64,000 bases of DNA from Ruegeria atlantica (GCA_013032095.1 WQBJ01000007.1:124001-188000); one strand, 5' to 3'. Positions 51,030 to 60,976 are shown, counted from the stretch's first letter. A program made the numbers and translations. The notes: a model not told the origin generated them from the sequence alone.

Positions 51030-52189
51030 TTCTGTAATTCGATCACGGTCTCATCTTCGGGTCCTGCCTTTAGGCTAAGGTTGTAGGCCGTGATCGCCAC
51101 CATGCACAGCAGGACAAAGGGCCAGAACGCAGCCTTTGGGAACAGGTTGTCTCTGTAGTGGATGAACCGCAGCGAAGGCACCGCCTCGGACGCGAACAGG
51201 TAGGTGTTGATCGATACTGCAAGCAGCAGAAAATACATCAGGAAAAAGAACGACTCCATGTAGATCACTGGCGATCCGGCAAAACCTTCGCGCAGCTGCA
51301 CATGAGCCAGCAGGATGACGAAAAACAGGACCGAGCAGGTGCCGATCACGCTGGAGGTGCTGAAGTCGTGCCGCTCGACCAGATTGGGGCGGCGGGTAAC
51401 AGTCATCACCGCTCCAAACAGCAGCATTGTGACCACGATCAGCGGGATCATGTGAACGATGAAGGCATTCCCGAAGTTCCGCTTGATGACGAAGTTATAA
51501 TGCAACTCGGGCAGGTTGGTTTGGAATTCGTTGTCGCCAATGCCCAGCGTCGTATCCAGATCGGACAGGCGATAGTCGAAATAGGTATTCTCGCGCTCCC
51601 AGGTTCCCATGACGATGTGGTTGTCGATGCCGAAAATGTCGTCCGGGCCGGTGGCGGGATAGGCCGAAAAGTCCGGTATTAGAGCCACATCAACGTCGAA
51701 TTCACCCGGCCAGAACCGGACCCAGACAGTTTTATGGTCGAACGGATAGCTGGTGTAGTCGAAACTTTGGCGCAAGGTCTGCTCAAAGTACCAACCAATC
51801 AGTTCCGACCCGTCCTGGTCCATGCGATAGACCTCTTCGATCAGACCATTCGCGGCATCGGTGGCCTCGGGCAGAATGAACCCCACCTCGCCTTCGGAGG
51901 GTTTGATTGCGTCATGGATGCCATCTTCGTAGTGCTGCCAGATATAGCCGCTTACATGCACGTCGCTGGCGCCGATAAAACTGAAGGATTTGATAAAAAT
52001 GCCGGTCTTCACCTGATACTCTGGCGCGTTCCCCAGTTTTTGCAGATAGTCATCGACCGAGACCTGGTCGGGCAGTTGTGTGGGGTCACCCTCGAAGTGG
52101 TTCAGCGCGACCAAAAGTTTGAACAGCAGTACAGCCAGACCAAACGTCAGAGCACAGGAAATTAACCAAACCTTCTTTTCAATGCTCAT
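51026..52189 (-). CDS. Pentameric ligand-gated ion channel-like membrane protein
   Basis: A 387-residue protein: an N-terminal membrane anchor (8-29), a beta-rich extracytoplasmic region (30-235) and four membrane helices (241-263, 281-298, 308-330, 352-372). SYPFDHKTVWVRFWPGEF at 147-164 corresponds to the (F/Y)PFDxQ pro-loop of Cys-loop receptors; YNFVIKRNFGNAFIVHMIPLIVV fits the start of M1. Topology and motif suggest a pLGIC-like protein, but the long N-terminal anchor is atypical and ion conduction is unproven. ATG 52189 is 10 bases after the cyclase stop, so both form one operon. The 3' end overlaps the stop of the convergent phytochelatin-synthase fusion by four bases. Confidence 0.6.
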   Translation of the reverse strand: MSIEKKVWLISCALTFGLAVLLFKLLVALNHFEGDPTQLPDQVSVDDYLQKLGNAPEYQVKTGIFIKSFSFIGASDVHVSGYIWQHYEDGIHDAIKPSEGEVGFILPEATDAANGLIEEVYRMDQDGSELIGWYFEQTLRQSFDYTSYPFDHKTVWVRFWPGEFDVDVALIPDFSAYPATGPDDIFGIDNHIVMGTWERENTYFDYRLSDLDTTLGIGDNEFQTNLPELHYNFVIKRNFGNAFIVHMIPLIVVTMLLFGAVMTVTRRPNLVERHDFSTSSVIGTCSVLFFVILLAHVQLREGFAGSPVIYMESFFFLMYFLLLAVSINTYLFASEAVPSLRFIHYRDNLFPKAAFWPFVLLCMVAITAYNLSLKAGPEDETVIELQN

Positions 52190-52199
52190 TCGGGCCCTT

Positions 52200-55100
52200 T
52201 CATGCGTGCTCCAGCCTTCCGACCAGAGACTGCGTGATGCCCATTTCGTCGAATTTCGCGCCCAGCGCCTCGAAGTCTTCATGCGCGGTCATTGGAATGC
52301 CCCACCCACCGCATGCGGCCAGTACCCGAGTGTGCTGAATGGACAGATCAACCATCGGCAGGGGTTCGTCCGCCGTGAACTTCGCCAACGCATCGGCGTA
52401 TTCAACGGCCTTGTCCCATTCCTGCCGTGCAAGCATGACGGCACAGGCATCAGGGTAGAAATGCAGATGACTATGACCCACGCAGCCTTCCGCAATGATC
52501 TGAGCACCCAATTTCAGGTGTCGATCCTGTGTATTAGGGTCTGATTCAGCCATTGCCAACGCGGACAGAGCCTTTGGCCCAACAAAGTTCCGGCCATGCT
52601 CTAAGGCGATATCGACGGCGCGCAGACCTGTCTCTTGGGCCTGATCCGACTGACCTGCATAGACCTGTGTGCGGGCCAGGTGCTCAAGCGCCTGCGCCTC
52701 AAGCCGTTTGGCGCCCACGCGGTTGGCGATTTCTGCCGAAATGGCAAAGGTCTCCAACGCCTGATCCAACTCTCCCAGAAAGGTGTGCGCCACGCCCAGA
52801 CAAGTCTGCGCCACACATTCCGGGACAAAGGCGAAGTATTTCTGGGAAACTTCGATGGCCTCCTGCGCATCCAGCTTCCCCTGCACCACATCACCGGTAT
52901 AGCTGCGCGCAACGCTGAGGTTGTGCAGGTTCGCCGCCAGATCGCGGACCAGGCCCTTTTCCCGCGCACGTTCCACAGCCTGTGTATAAAACCCGGCCGC
53001 CGTCCGCATTGTTGCGTTCATGAAATTGGCATCGCCAAACCCGCTGAGCGCCCCAACTTCCAACCGCGCCGATTCCAGCTTGCGCGCCAGTGTTAGAGCC
53101 TTTTCGTTGCTTTGTAGCGCGTCTTCAACCCGCCCCAGCGGGAAATAGACGTTCCCCCGAACGTAATTGATCTGCGCCACGTCACGTTCCGAGCCGCTGC
53201 GTTCTGCCGCGATCTCGGCCTGTTCAAGGCTTTCCAGCGCGTCGCTGTACAGGCTGGCCTGCCGTGCAGCCTGCGCCAGCCCGATATGTGCACGACAGAT
53301 TTGTTCGTCCGTGTCGGCTATTTCTGCGGCCTCTTTGAATTCCCGCAGAGCGTCATCCGACAACCCCTGTAATCGGTGCGTCTCTCCACGGGCGCAAAAC
53401 AAGTCGAACCTAACTCCAGACGGAGCGGGCAACTCCAGCGCCCGTTCAATCAATGGACTGGCTTCATCGAACTGAAAGGCCTGAATCAGTTTCTCAGCAG
53501 CTTCCAAATAGGCCTGCGCGGCATTGGTGGCACCCGCCCGGTCCAGGTGCTGCGCCCGCAGAGTGGCGTCGCGATCCTCGAACCATTTCGCGGCCTGACG
53601 ATGCAGCCGCGCGCGTTCGGATTTCACCAGCGTTGCATAAGACCCGTCGCGGATCAGCGCGTGGGCAAACATCAGATCCGTTCCCGCCTCGCGGATCAGG
53701 GCAGAGCGGATCAGCGTCGAGGTGTCCAGATGCCCCTCGCCCAAAATGAAGTTCAGCACTTCCGGAGAGAACCGCTGCCCCAGCACCGAGGCCGCCTGTA
53801 TCGCTGCCCGACTGGACCGATCCAACGCATCCAGCCGCGATTGAACAATCCCCTGAATGCTGCCCGGAACGGATTCTCGTTTCAACACATCGATATTGCG
53901 CAGAAGCTGTTCCAAGAACAGCGGGTTGCCACCGGCGCGTTTGACACAGGTATCCAGCAATTCAGGGTCTATTCCTGTGAATTCTTCGACAAGTTTGCGG
54001 GCCTGATCGTCTCCCATCGGTGCCAATTCCAATTTCGAAATCAGCGCCCCATCTGTACCCATCTGCCATTCACGGTTGATGGGGTCGCCCTCGACGCGGC
54101 TGGTCATGAGCAGCACACAGGGCAAATCCCGCGTGGTCGCGGCGATATGAGCGCAAGCGGTCAAGATCTCGGGGGCGGCCCAATGAATATCTTCAATCTG
54201 GATCAACATTGGCGCTTCGCGGCTGCGCGCCTCAATCAATTCGTCAATCACTTGCCGTCGTCCACGCAGACGCGTTGCGTTATCCATAACAGCATATACT
54301 TCGGCTAGGCCGGGGTCTTGCTCAAGCTCAAGCAACGCGCTCAGATGGGCCGAATTCGAAGGCGAAACCCAGCCTTTTCCGACCGCCTGTTTTGCCATGT
54401 CGGCGCAGGTGGCCACGTCGTCCATCGGCTTGAGCCCCAGAATACTGCGAGCAACGGACTGAATGGCCGAGTGCCCCTCGCGCGCACCGAAATCCATGAC
54501 AACGCCGCTATGGATCGAATAACCAAGACCCGCAGCCATCTCCGCCACTTGCTCGGACAGATGCGTCTTACCAATCCCCGGTTCACCCAGAATGATATGC
54601 ACCTCGCCTTTGCCATGCTGCCGGCACCTGTCGAACGTGGCCGAGAACAGCGACATCTCACGCTCGCGCCCGACAAAGCGGTGCCGTCGCGACCGGATGT
54701 TGCGGGCCATGCGGTTCAGCCGCCACAGCTCAACCGGTTCAGTGAGCCCCTTGATCGCCTTTTCGCCCATGGACTCACCGACAAAAAGCGGCCCTAACGC
54801 GCGCTGAATGTCGTGTGACACCAGCGTTTCACCCGGCACAGCCATATCGGTGATGCGTGAAGCCAGATTCACGCCGTCGCCCGTCACCGTGTATTCCGTA
54901 TGCGCCTGACTGCCTGTCGTACTGGCGATCACCTGCCCCGAAGCAATCCCGATATGGCAGGACACAGGCGGGGTCAGGCTGGGCAACACGGCGTGGATCT
55001 CCAGTGCTGCCCGGGCCGCCCGTTCAGTGTCATTGGTATGTGAGATCGGCGCGCCGAACACCGCCATCACGGCGTCACCGATATGCTTGTCGATCCGCCC

Positions 55101-55469
55101 ACCGAATTTTTCGACCACATGATCCACTTTTGCAAAAAATGCGTTCAGCAGCGCGTGCATATCCTCGGCATCCAGTTCACTGGTCAATTTCGTGAATCCA
55201 GTGAGGTCCGCAAACATGACCGTGACCTGCCGTTTGGCGGGTTCCAGTGGGGCCTCGGGTTCATAGAGTTGAACTGTCTCGACCGCATCAAGTTCGGCAA
55301 TCGCGCGCAGCAGCCTGCGGCGGTCGCCCACGGCGGTTACTCCGATTTCGATCAGGTCTTCGCCCGTCAGATCGGGCAAAATAGCGAAATCAATTTTGTT
55401 ATCCAAAAAGGCTTGCGCGTAGTCAGATAGTCCCAGTGCGCCCAGCCAGTCCTTTACGTCCTGAGACAT
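52200..55469 (-). CDS. SAM / class III adenylate cyclase / AAA ATPase / TPR signalling protein
   Basis: A 1089-residue cytosolic protein. Residues 3-65 form a SAM domain (VKDWLGALGLSDYAQAFLDNKID). The cyclase domain spans about 80-245: metal-binding Asp88 in MFADLTGF and Asp132 in KHIGDAVMAVFGAP, and YTVTGDGVNLASR; the Lys of DKHIGD supports ATP over GTP. An AAA/STAND-like module follows, with Walker A GEPGIGKT at 295-302 and IEDIHWA as Walker B. From about 600 to the end are TPR repeats. ATG 55469 follows GAGGGG. It would make cAMP in response to a protein or ligand sensed by its TPR/STAND part. The next gene is the channel-like protein. Confidence 0.88.
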   Translation of the reverse strand: MSQDVKDWLGALGLSDYAQAFLDNKIDFAILPDLTGEDLIEIGVTAVGDRRRLLRAIAELDAVETVQLYEPEAPLEPAKRQVTVMFADLTGFTKLTSELDAEDMHALLNAFFAKVDHVVEKFGGRIDKHIGDAVMAVFGAPISHTNDTERAARAALEIHAVLPSLTPPVSCHIGIASGQVIASTTGSQAHTEYTVTGDGVNLASRITDMAVPGETLVSHDIQRALGPLFVGESMGEKAIKGLTEPVELWRLNRMARNIRSRRHRFVGREREMSLFSATFDRCRQHGKGEVHIILGEPGIGKTHLSEQVAEMAAGLGYSIHSGVVMDFGAREGHSAIQSVARSILGLKPMDDVATCADMAKQAVGKGWVSPSNSAHLSALLELEQDPGLAEVYAVMDNATRLRGRRQVIDELIEARSREAPMLIQIEDIHWAAPEILTACAHIAATTRDLPCVLLMTSRVEGDPINREWQMGTDGALISKLELAPMGDDQARKLVEEFTGIDPELLDTCVKRAGGNPLFLEQLLRNIDVLKRESVPGSIQGIVQSRLDALDRSSRAAIQAASVLGQRFSPEVLNFILGEGHLDTSTLIRSALIREAGTDLMFAHALIRDGSYATLVKSERARLHRQAAKWFEDRDATLRAQHLDRAGATNAAQAYLEAAEKLIQAFQFDEASPLIERALELPAPSGVRFDLFCARGETHRLQGLSDDALREFKEAAEIADTDEQICRAHIGLAQAARQASLYSDALESLEQAEIAAERSGSERDVAQINYVRGNVYFPLGRVEDALQSNEKALTLARKLESARLEVGALSGFGDANFMNATMRTAAGFYTQAVERAREKGLVRDLAANLHNLSVARSYTGDVVQGKLDAQEAIEVSQKYFAFVPECVAQTCLGVAHTFLGELDQALETFAISAEIANRVGAKRLEAQALEHLARTQVYAGQSDQAQETGLRAVDIALEHGRNFVGPKALSALAMAESDPNTQDRHLKLGAQIIAEGCVGHSHLHFYPDACAVMLARQEWDKAVEYADALAKFTADEPLPMVDLSIQHTRVLAACGGWGIPMTAHEDFEALGAKFDEMGITQSLVGRLEHA

Positions 55470-55586
55470 GTCGCCCCTCTGAAGCCCCCAACTTCAGAGA
55501 TAGTCCTAGCACAGCAGACCCGCATGAGTCTGCAATGCTTAACAAAATTAATGCTTTTGTCCGCGCATATGCCCGAAATCGAGGCG

Positions 55587-57296
55587 TCAGACCTCAGCGC
55601 TTAGCCCTTCGGTCGACAGATCATCCAGCTTGGGCATCAGGCGCAGCAATTCACCGGCATAATCGGTCTGAGGGTTGGTGAACAGCGCGTTGGTCTCCTG
55701 CAGCTCGACCACCTTGCCCTGTTTCATCACCGCGACCCGGTCGCACATCTGGCGCACTACCGGCAGATCGTGGCTGATGAACAGAAGGGTCAGACCAAGA
55801 TGCTCCTGCAGGTCTTTCAGGATGTTCAGGATCTGCGCCTGAATGGACACATCCAGCGCGCTGGTTGGTTCGTCGCAGATCAAGAAGCGCGGCTGCGTCG
55901 CCAGCGCGCGGGCAATCGAAATCCGTTGACGTTGGCCACCCGAGAACTCATGCGGGTATTTCAGACCAGCGTCGGAACCCAACCCCACCTGATCCAGCAG
56001 CTCATCCACGCGGCGCTTAATATCAGCACCCTCCATCAGGCGGTGATGACGGATCGGTTCGGCCACGATGTCATCCACCCGCATGCGCGGGTTAAGCGAG
56101 GAATACGGGTCCTGAAAGATCATCTGGATGTTTTTGCGATAGGCATCCAGCGCGGCCTTGTTGGTCAGGTCGCTGACCACCTGCCCCTCGAATGTGATGG
56201 TGCCGCCATCCACCGGATACAGCCCGGCAATCATCCGCGCGACGGTGGACTTGCCCGAGCCGGACTCGCCCACAACACCAAATACCTCGCCCGCGCGGAT
56301 GTCAAAGCTGACATCATCCACGGCGGTGAAATAGGTGCGGTCCCAAGGCAGCAGGCCTTTGCGCTGCAGGAATTTCTTGGTCAGGTTGCGGATTTCGAAC
56401 ACCGGATTGGTGGTGTCGTTGTCCACTTTCGGCCAGTGCCGAGCCATGTCTTCGATGGCAAATCGAGTTTCGCGCCCGCCATAGCTGATCTGAGGGAAGC
56501 GATGCAGCTTAAGTGTTGGACGCGGTACGGCAGCGATCAGCGACTTGGTGTATTCGTGGCTGGGCTGGCCCATGACCTGCGCGGTCGGACCGGACTCGAC
56601 CACCTTGCCCGCATACATCACCGTCACCTTGTCGGTCGTATCGGCGATCACGCCCATATCGTGGGTGATCAGGATGACGCCCACCTGACGTTCGCGCGCC
56701 AATTCCTTGATCAGGTCTAGAATCTGTGCCTGAACGGATACGTCCAGCGCCGTGGTCGGTTCGTCTGCGATGATCACGTCCGGCTCTGTACACAATGCCA
56801 GCGCAATCACCACACGCTGCCGCATCCCGCCCGAGAACTGGTGCGGATATTGGTCCAACCGCGTGTCCGGGTCAGGGATGCCGACGCGATCAATCAGGTC
56901 CCGGGCACGCTTGTTGGCCTCGGCATCGGTTCCACCCAGATGGGCCTGAATGGTCTCGACCAGTTGTTCGCGCACCGTAAACAGCGGGTTCAGCGAGGTC
57001 AGCGGGTCCTGAAAGATCATCGAGATCTTCTTGCCGCGCAGCCCGCGCATCGCCTCGGCATCTAGACCGCTGATCTGATCGCCGCTCAGCCTGATCGTGC
57101 CGCTGGCAATACGGCCGGGGCGGTCCAGCAGGCCCATGATGGCGGCACCTATGGTGGATTTACCCGCGCCGGATTCACCCACTAACCCATGGATTTCGCC
57201 GGGTTCAACCGACAGATCCACATGATCCACGGCAGTGAACAGCTTGCGGCGGGTCGGGAATTCGACCGTCAGGTCATTGATAGTCAGAAGGCTCAT
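55587..57296 (-). CDS. Fused dipeptide/oligopeptide-type ABC transporter ATPase
   Basis: A 569-residue protein with two complete ATPase domains, equivalent to DppD plus DppF fused (GsiA-like). NBD1: Walker A GESGAGKST, signature FSGGMRQRV, Walker B VIIADEPTTALDV. NBD2: Walker A GESGSGKST, signature FSGGQRQRIS, Walker B FLICDEPTSALDV. It energises import by the two permeases encoded just upstream; its ATG lies 4 bases from the DppC-like stop. It is the last gene of the operon. Confidence 0.93.
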   Translation of the reverse strand: MSLLTINDLTVEFPTRRKLFTAVDHVDLSVEPGEIHGLVGESGAGKSTIGAAIMGLLDRPGRIASGTIRLSGDQISGLDAEAMRGLRGKKISMIFQDPLTSLNPLFTVREQLVETIQAHLGGTDAEANKRARDLIDRVGIPDPDTRLDQYPHQFSGGMRQRVVIALALCTEPDVIIADEPTTALDVSVQAQILDLIKELARERQVGVILITHDMGVIADTTDKVTVMYAGKVVESGPTAQVMGQPSHEYTKSLIAAVPRPTLKLHRFPQISYGGRETRFAIEDMARHWPKVDNDTTNPVFEIRNLTKKFLQRKGLLPWDRTYFTAVDDVSFDIRAGEVFGVVGESGSGKSTVARMIAGLYPVDGGTITFEGQVVSDLTNKAALDAYRKNIQMIFQDPYSSLNPRMRVDDIVAEPIRHHRLMEGADIKRRVDELLDQVGLGSDAGLKYPHEFSGGQRQRISIARALATQPRFLICDEPTSALDVSIQAQILNILKDLQEHLGLTLLFISHDLPVVRQMCDRVAVMKQGKVVELQETNALFTNPQTDYAGELLRLMPKLDDLSTEGLSAEV

Positions 57297-57300
57297 GAAA

Positions 57301-58251
57301 TCACCGCAGCTTGGGGTTCAGCGCATCGCGCAGCCAGTCGCCCAGCAGGTTCACAGACAGGGCCAGCGCCAACAAGGTGCAAGCCGGGAAGAACAGGATC
57401 CACCACTCACCCGAGAACAGAAAACCCTGCCCGATGCGGATCAGCGTGCCCAGTGAGGGTTGGGTTGGAGGGGCTCCAACTCCGAGGAAACTCAGCGTCG
57501 CCTCGGCAATGATTGCCAGCGCCAGGGAGATTGTGGCGATCACCAAAACCGGGCTTAGCACGTTGGGTAGGATATGGCGAAACATTATCGGGATCGAACC
57601 ACGACCGATCAGGCGGGCGGCCTGAACATATTCCTTGTTCTTCTCCACTAGCGCGGCACCACGCACCACGCGGGCGAATTGCACCCAATCCGACAGGGCA
57701 ATCGCGATGATCAGCACATAGATGGCCATCGCATTGCGGTACTCGGGCGGGGTTACCCCCTTGGCGATGCCAAAGATCAGCATCGCCACCAATATGGCCG
57801 GAAAGGTCAACTGCACATCGGCGATCCGCATGATAATGGTCTCAACCCAGCCACCATAATAGGCCGCCATCAGCCCCAGGATTACGCCGATGATCATCGC
57901 CAGCAGCACAGCCGAGGCGCCCACGAACAACGAGATACGCAGCCCGTAAAGGATGGTCGAGAACACATCCCGCCCCTGATCATCGGTACCCAGCAGGAAC
58001 GACTCCTGTGTGAACGCATTTGGCGTGCCTGGCGGCGTAAACCCGTTCATCAGATTCAGCGTCGCCGGATCAAATGGATTATACGGCGCGATCAGCGGCG
58101 CAAAGATTGCCGCCAGAACTAGGATCACCACCACAAGTGACGCCACAATGGCCACCGGGGAATGCCGGAACGACCATGCGAAATCACTGTCCCAGAACTT
58201 GGCGAAGCGAGACTTGGGCGCGGATGGCGGGGTTTCGATGGTATCGGTCAT
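57301..58251 (-). CDS. ABC transporter permease, DppC type
   Basis: A 316-residue inner-membrane permease with six helices. The N-terminal SVAIV-like span (SPVAIVASLVVVILVLAAIFAPLIAPYNPFDP) is typical of DppC/OppC, and the coupling loop is YVQAARLIGRGSIPIMFRHILPNVLSPVLV (EAA motif). GTDDQGRDVFSTILYGLRISLFVG is another family block. The ATG overlaps the DppB-like stop by four bases. Confidence 0.93.
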   Translation of the reverse strand: MTDTIETPPSAPKSRFAKFWDSDFAWSFRHSPVAIVASLVVVILVLAAIFAPLIAPYNPFDPATLNLMNGFTPPGTPNAFTQESFLLGTDDQGRDVFSTILYGLRISLFVGASAVLLAMIIGVILGLMAAYYGGWVETIIMRIADVQLTFPAILVAMLIFGIAKGVTPPEYRNAMAIYVLIIAIALSDWVQFARVVRGAALVEKNKEYVQAARLIGRGSIPIMFRHILPNVLSPVLVIATISLALAIIAEATLSFLGVGAPPTQPSLGTLIRIGQGFLFSGEWWILFFPACTLLALALSVNLLGDWLRDALNPKLR

Positions 58252-59225
58252 GTGGCCCTCGCGTCGACACGCAGGCGCGGGTCAATGGCATAATAGAGAA
58301 GATCGACAATCAGGTTGATCGTCACGAACATGACCGAAATCAGCATCAGATAAGCGGCCATGACGGGGATATCAACGAACTGGATCGCGTTGATAAACAG
58401 CAGACCGACGCCAGGCCACTGGAACACCGTCTCAGTGATAATGGCGAAGGCGATGATCGAGCCCAGCTGCAAACCGGTGATCGTGATCACCGGCACCAGC
58501 GTATTTTTCAGCGCGTGACGGAAATTGATGACCCTGTCCGACAACCCGCGGGCGCGGGCGAAACGGACATAATCGGCGCGCATCACCTCGAGCATTTCTG
58601 ACCGCACCAGCCGCATGATCAACGTCATCTGATAGAGGCCCAGCGTGATTGCTGGCAGGATCAGTGCCTTCAAGCCCGAGGCCGTCAGGAATCCGGTCGA
58701 CCAGCTGCCGATCTTCACGGTCTCACCCCGGCCAAAGCTGGGTAGCCAACCAAGTTCAATCGAAAAGATATAGATCAGCAAAATCCCGATCAGGAAGGTC
58801 GGCAGCGACACCCCCAGCAGCGACACTGTCATGATCACATTTGCTGCGATCCCTTGTCGTCGGATTGCCGTGAAAACGCCCAGCGCGATGCCCATGGTGA
58901 TGGCCAGAAAGCCCGAAACAAAGGCCAGTTCCAGCGTGGCGGGGGCGCGTTCGATCAGGATCGTCGAAACAGGGCGCCCTTGTCGATAAGAGACGCCAAA
59001 ATCGCCCTGTACAGCGCCTTTCAGGAACTTGAAGTATTGGACCGGAAAAGGCTGATCGAGGCCCAGCTCGGTGCGCAGCCGGTCAATGTCGGCCTGTGTG
59101 CGTTCCTGCCCCAGCATGTTGTCGATCGGATCACCGACAAAGCGGAACATGGAAAAGGCCACCAGACCCACGACCAGCAGCACGATCACGGATTGGAACA
59201 TCCTTCGGACGATATATGCGAACAT
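58248..59225 (-). CDS. ABC transporter permease, DppB type
   Basis: A 325-residue permease. N-terminal YIVRRMFQSVIVLLVVGLVAFSMFRFVGDPID and the EAA loop YVRFARARGLSDRVINFRHALKNTLVPVITITGLQLG are DppB/OppB hallmarks, ending with ISVMFVTINLIVDLLYYAIDPRLR. It forms the pore with the DppC-like protein. The 83 bases before it contain a palindrome at 59262-59277. Confidence 0.93.
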   Translation of the reverse strand: MFAYIVRRMFQSVIVLLVVGLVAFSMFRFVGDPIDNMLGQERTQADIDRLRTELGLDQPFPVQYFKFLKGAVQGDFGVSYRQGRPVSTILIERAPATLELAFVSGFLAITMGIALGVFTAIRRQGIAANVIMTVSLLGVSLPTFLIGILLIYIFSIELGWLPSFGRGETVKIGSWSTGFLTASGLKALILPAITLGLYQMTLIMRLVRSEMLEVMRADYVRFARARGLSDRVINFRHALKNTLVPVITITGLQLGSIIAFAIITETVFQWPGVGLLFINAIQFVDIPVMAAYLMLISVMFVTINLIVDLLYYAIDPRLRVDARAT

Positions 59226-59261
59226 GCGTTTCCCTCGTTGATCGGTCTCTCTAGGCCGTCT

Positions 59262-59277
59262 TTGACCAGATGGTCAA
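59262..59277. promoter_or_regulatory. Palindrome TTGACCA-GA-TGGTCAA
   Basis: A 7-bp perfect inverted repeat with a 2-base centre, in the gap between the first binding-protein gene and the DppB-like permease gene. It could be an internal regulator site or an mRNA hairpin adjusting permease expression relative to the binding protein. Confidence 0.4.
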
Positions 59278-59308
59278 GGTATCGCTAACAGACGGACGTG
59301 ACGTTGCA

Positions 59309-60874
59309 TCAGTTCACCGTCACCCAGCGCAGCAGAAAGAAGTTGTCCGGTCGCTGCGTCAACTCGACATTGCTCCGCGTGCCCCAGAGCAGCGGCTGCA
59401 CGTAGAGCGGCACATAAACCTGTTCGTCCTGAATGATCTGTGCGACTTCATCCAGCATGGCCTGCCGTTTGCCTGCGTCCAGTTCGGATTGGATCATCGG
59501 CAGCAGTTCATCCACGCGCGCATTGGAAAAGCCGCCGAAATTCCAGCTGCCCAGCTTTTTCTCTTCGTTCGGCGTGGCCACAAGGAACCGCACCGGGTGT
59601 TCGGCGTCAAATGTACCGGGACTCCAACCCAGCAGGTACATGTCGTAATTGTCCTCACGAAGCTCGGGCCAGTAGTTGCGCACGGGCATCGCGTCGAGTT
59701 CCGCAGTGATCCCGATTTGTGCAAGCATCGAGACGACGGCCTGACAGACGGCCTCATCATTTAGGTAACGGTCGTTCGGGCATTTCAGACCAAACGAGAA
59801 CCCATCCGCATAGCCTGCCTCGGCCAGCAGGGCCTTGGCGGCTTCGACGTTATAAGCGGGTCGATCTGCATTGGCTGCGGAGTAGCCACTCATGGCCGGG
59901 CCGACCAGTTGCGAAGCCGCTTCGGCATTGCCGCGCATGATGGTGGCCAGAATGGCTTCGACATTCACCGCCTGAGCCACCGCCTTGCGCACGCGCGGGT
60001 CGCGGAACGGGTTCGGTTTACCCGCGTCGTCGGTGTATTTCAGCGTCTCGGCCTGATGATCAAAGCCCAGCATGATCACGCGTGCCTCAATGCCCTGTAT
60101 AACCTCGACATCGTCCTGCTGCTGCAGGCGCGCCACGTCCTGAATCGGCACCGGGTTGATCATGTCCACGTCGCCGGACAACAGCGCAGCAACGGCGGTG
60201 GCGGGGTTCTGGATCGGCGTGAACTCGGCGCTTGTGATGTTGTGTTCGACCTCGTCCCACCACCCCTCAAAGGGTTCCAGAACCGTGCGCAGCCCCGGTT
60301 CGCGCGCGGTGACTTTGAACGCGCCGGTGCCATTGGCGTTAAGCGTCGCAAAATTGCCAGTTTCCTTGTCGGGGACGGTGGCATCATTGGCCTCGGTCCA
60401 CCCCTGATCCATGATCATCCAGTTGGCGATTGAAGACGGGAACAGCGGGTTCGGCGCGGTGGTCATGAAATTGACGGTGTAGTCGTCGACAACCTTCACC
60501 TCGCTGATCGGTGCAAACCAGCTGCGGGTATCGGCGGCCTCGCCCGAGGCGCGCTGATAACTGAACAGAACGTCCTGCGCATCGAACGTGCTGCCATCGT
60601 GAAAGGTCACGCCCTCTCGCAGCTTAAACCGCCAGCCCTCGCCTTCTCCGATCGGCTCCCAACTGACTGCCAGAGCCGGTTCGACCTGCATGTTCTTGTC
60701 GCGGCGGACAAGCCCTTCGTAGACGTTGTTGAGAAACCCCAGAACCGGAGCCGAATTGACTGCGTGCGGGTCCATCGTCTGCGGATCGGTGGTTGAGGCC
60801 CATTTGAACTCGGCTGCGTGTACGCTGGTGGCAACGAGCAGGGCCAGACCAACGGCGCTGGGTCTGAGGATCAT
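59309..60874 (-). CDS. ABC transporter substrate-binding protein, family 5 (copy 1)
   Basis: A 521-residue periplasmic binding protein (SBP_bac_5) with a signal peptide (MILRPSAVGLALLVATSVHA). The family signature is LREGVTFHDGSTFDAQDVLFSYQRA, preceded by DPQTMDPHAVNSAPVLGFLNNVYEGLVRRD. ATG 60874 gives the signal peptide; the longer frame does not. It is a clear paralogue of the protein encoded directly upstream. Two binding proteins sharing one transporter may widen ligand range. Confidence 0.92.
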   Translation of the reverse strand: MILRPSAVGLALLVATSVHAAEFKWASTTDPQTMDPHAVNSAPVLGFLNNVYEGLVRRDKNMQVEPALAVSWEPIGEGEGWRFKLREGVTFHDGSTFDAQDVLFSYQRASGEAADTRSWFAPISEVKVVDDYTVNFMTTAPNPLFPSSIANWMIMDQGWTEANDATVPDKETGNFATLNANGTGAFKVTAREPGLRTVLEPFEGWWDEVEHNITSAEFTPIQNPATAVAALLSGDVDMINPVPIQDVARLQQQDDVEVIQGIEARVIMLGFDHQAETLKYTDDAGKPNPFRDPRVRKAVAQAVNVEAILATIMRGNAEAASQLVGPAMSGYSAANADRPAYNVEAAKALLAEAGYADGFSFGLKCPNDRYLNDEAVCQAVVSMLAQIGITAELDAMPVRNYWPELREDNYDMYLLGWSPGTFDAEHPVRFLVATPNEEKKLGSWNFGGFSNARVDELLPMIQSELDAGKRQAMLDEVAQIIQDEQVYVPLYVQPLLWGTRSNVELTQRPDNFFLLRWVTVN

Positions 60875-60929
60875 GGCGAAATCTCCCTGAGTCTGCCGCA
60901 AAGGCGCGGTGTTGAAGGATAACGCAAAA

Positions 60930-60956
60930 GGCAGGGCGCGATGGTCACGCCCTGCC
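60930..60956 (-). terminator. Attenuating stem-loop between the two binding-protein genes
   Basis: GGCAGGGCG (60930-60938) pairs perfectly with CGCCCTGCC (60948-60956) around 9 bases; on the minus strand it is followed by TTTTGCG. A leaky terminator or 3' stabiliser here would give more of the first binding protein than of downstream transporter parts. Confidence 0.65.
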
Positions 60957-60976
60957 AAGTCACTGATGTTAAGAAC

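Noticed and set aside
55514..55533. GCAGAC/GTCTGC hairpin as terminator of the ABC operon
   Set aside because: Six-base stem with no T-run on either strand; too weak to call.
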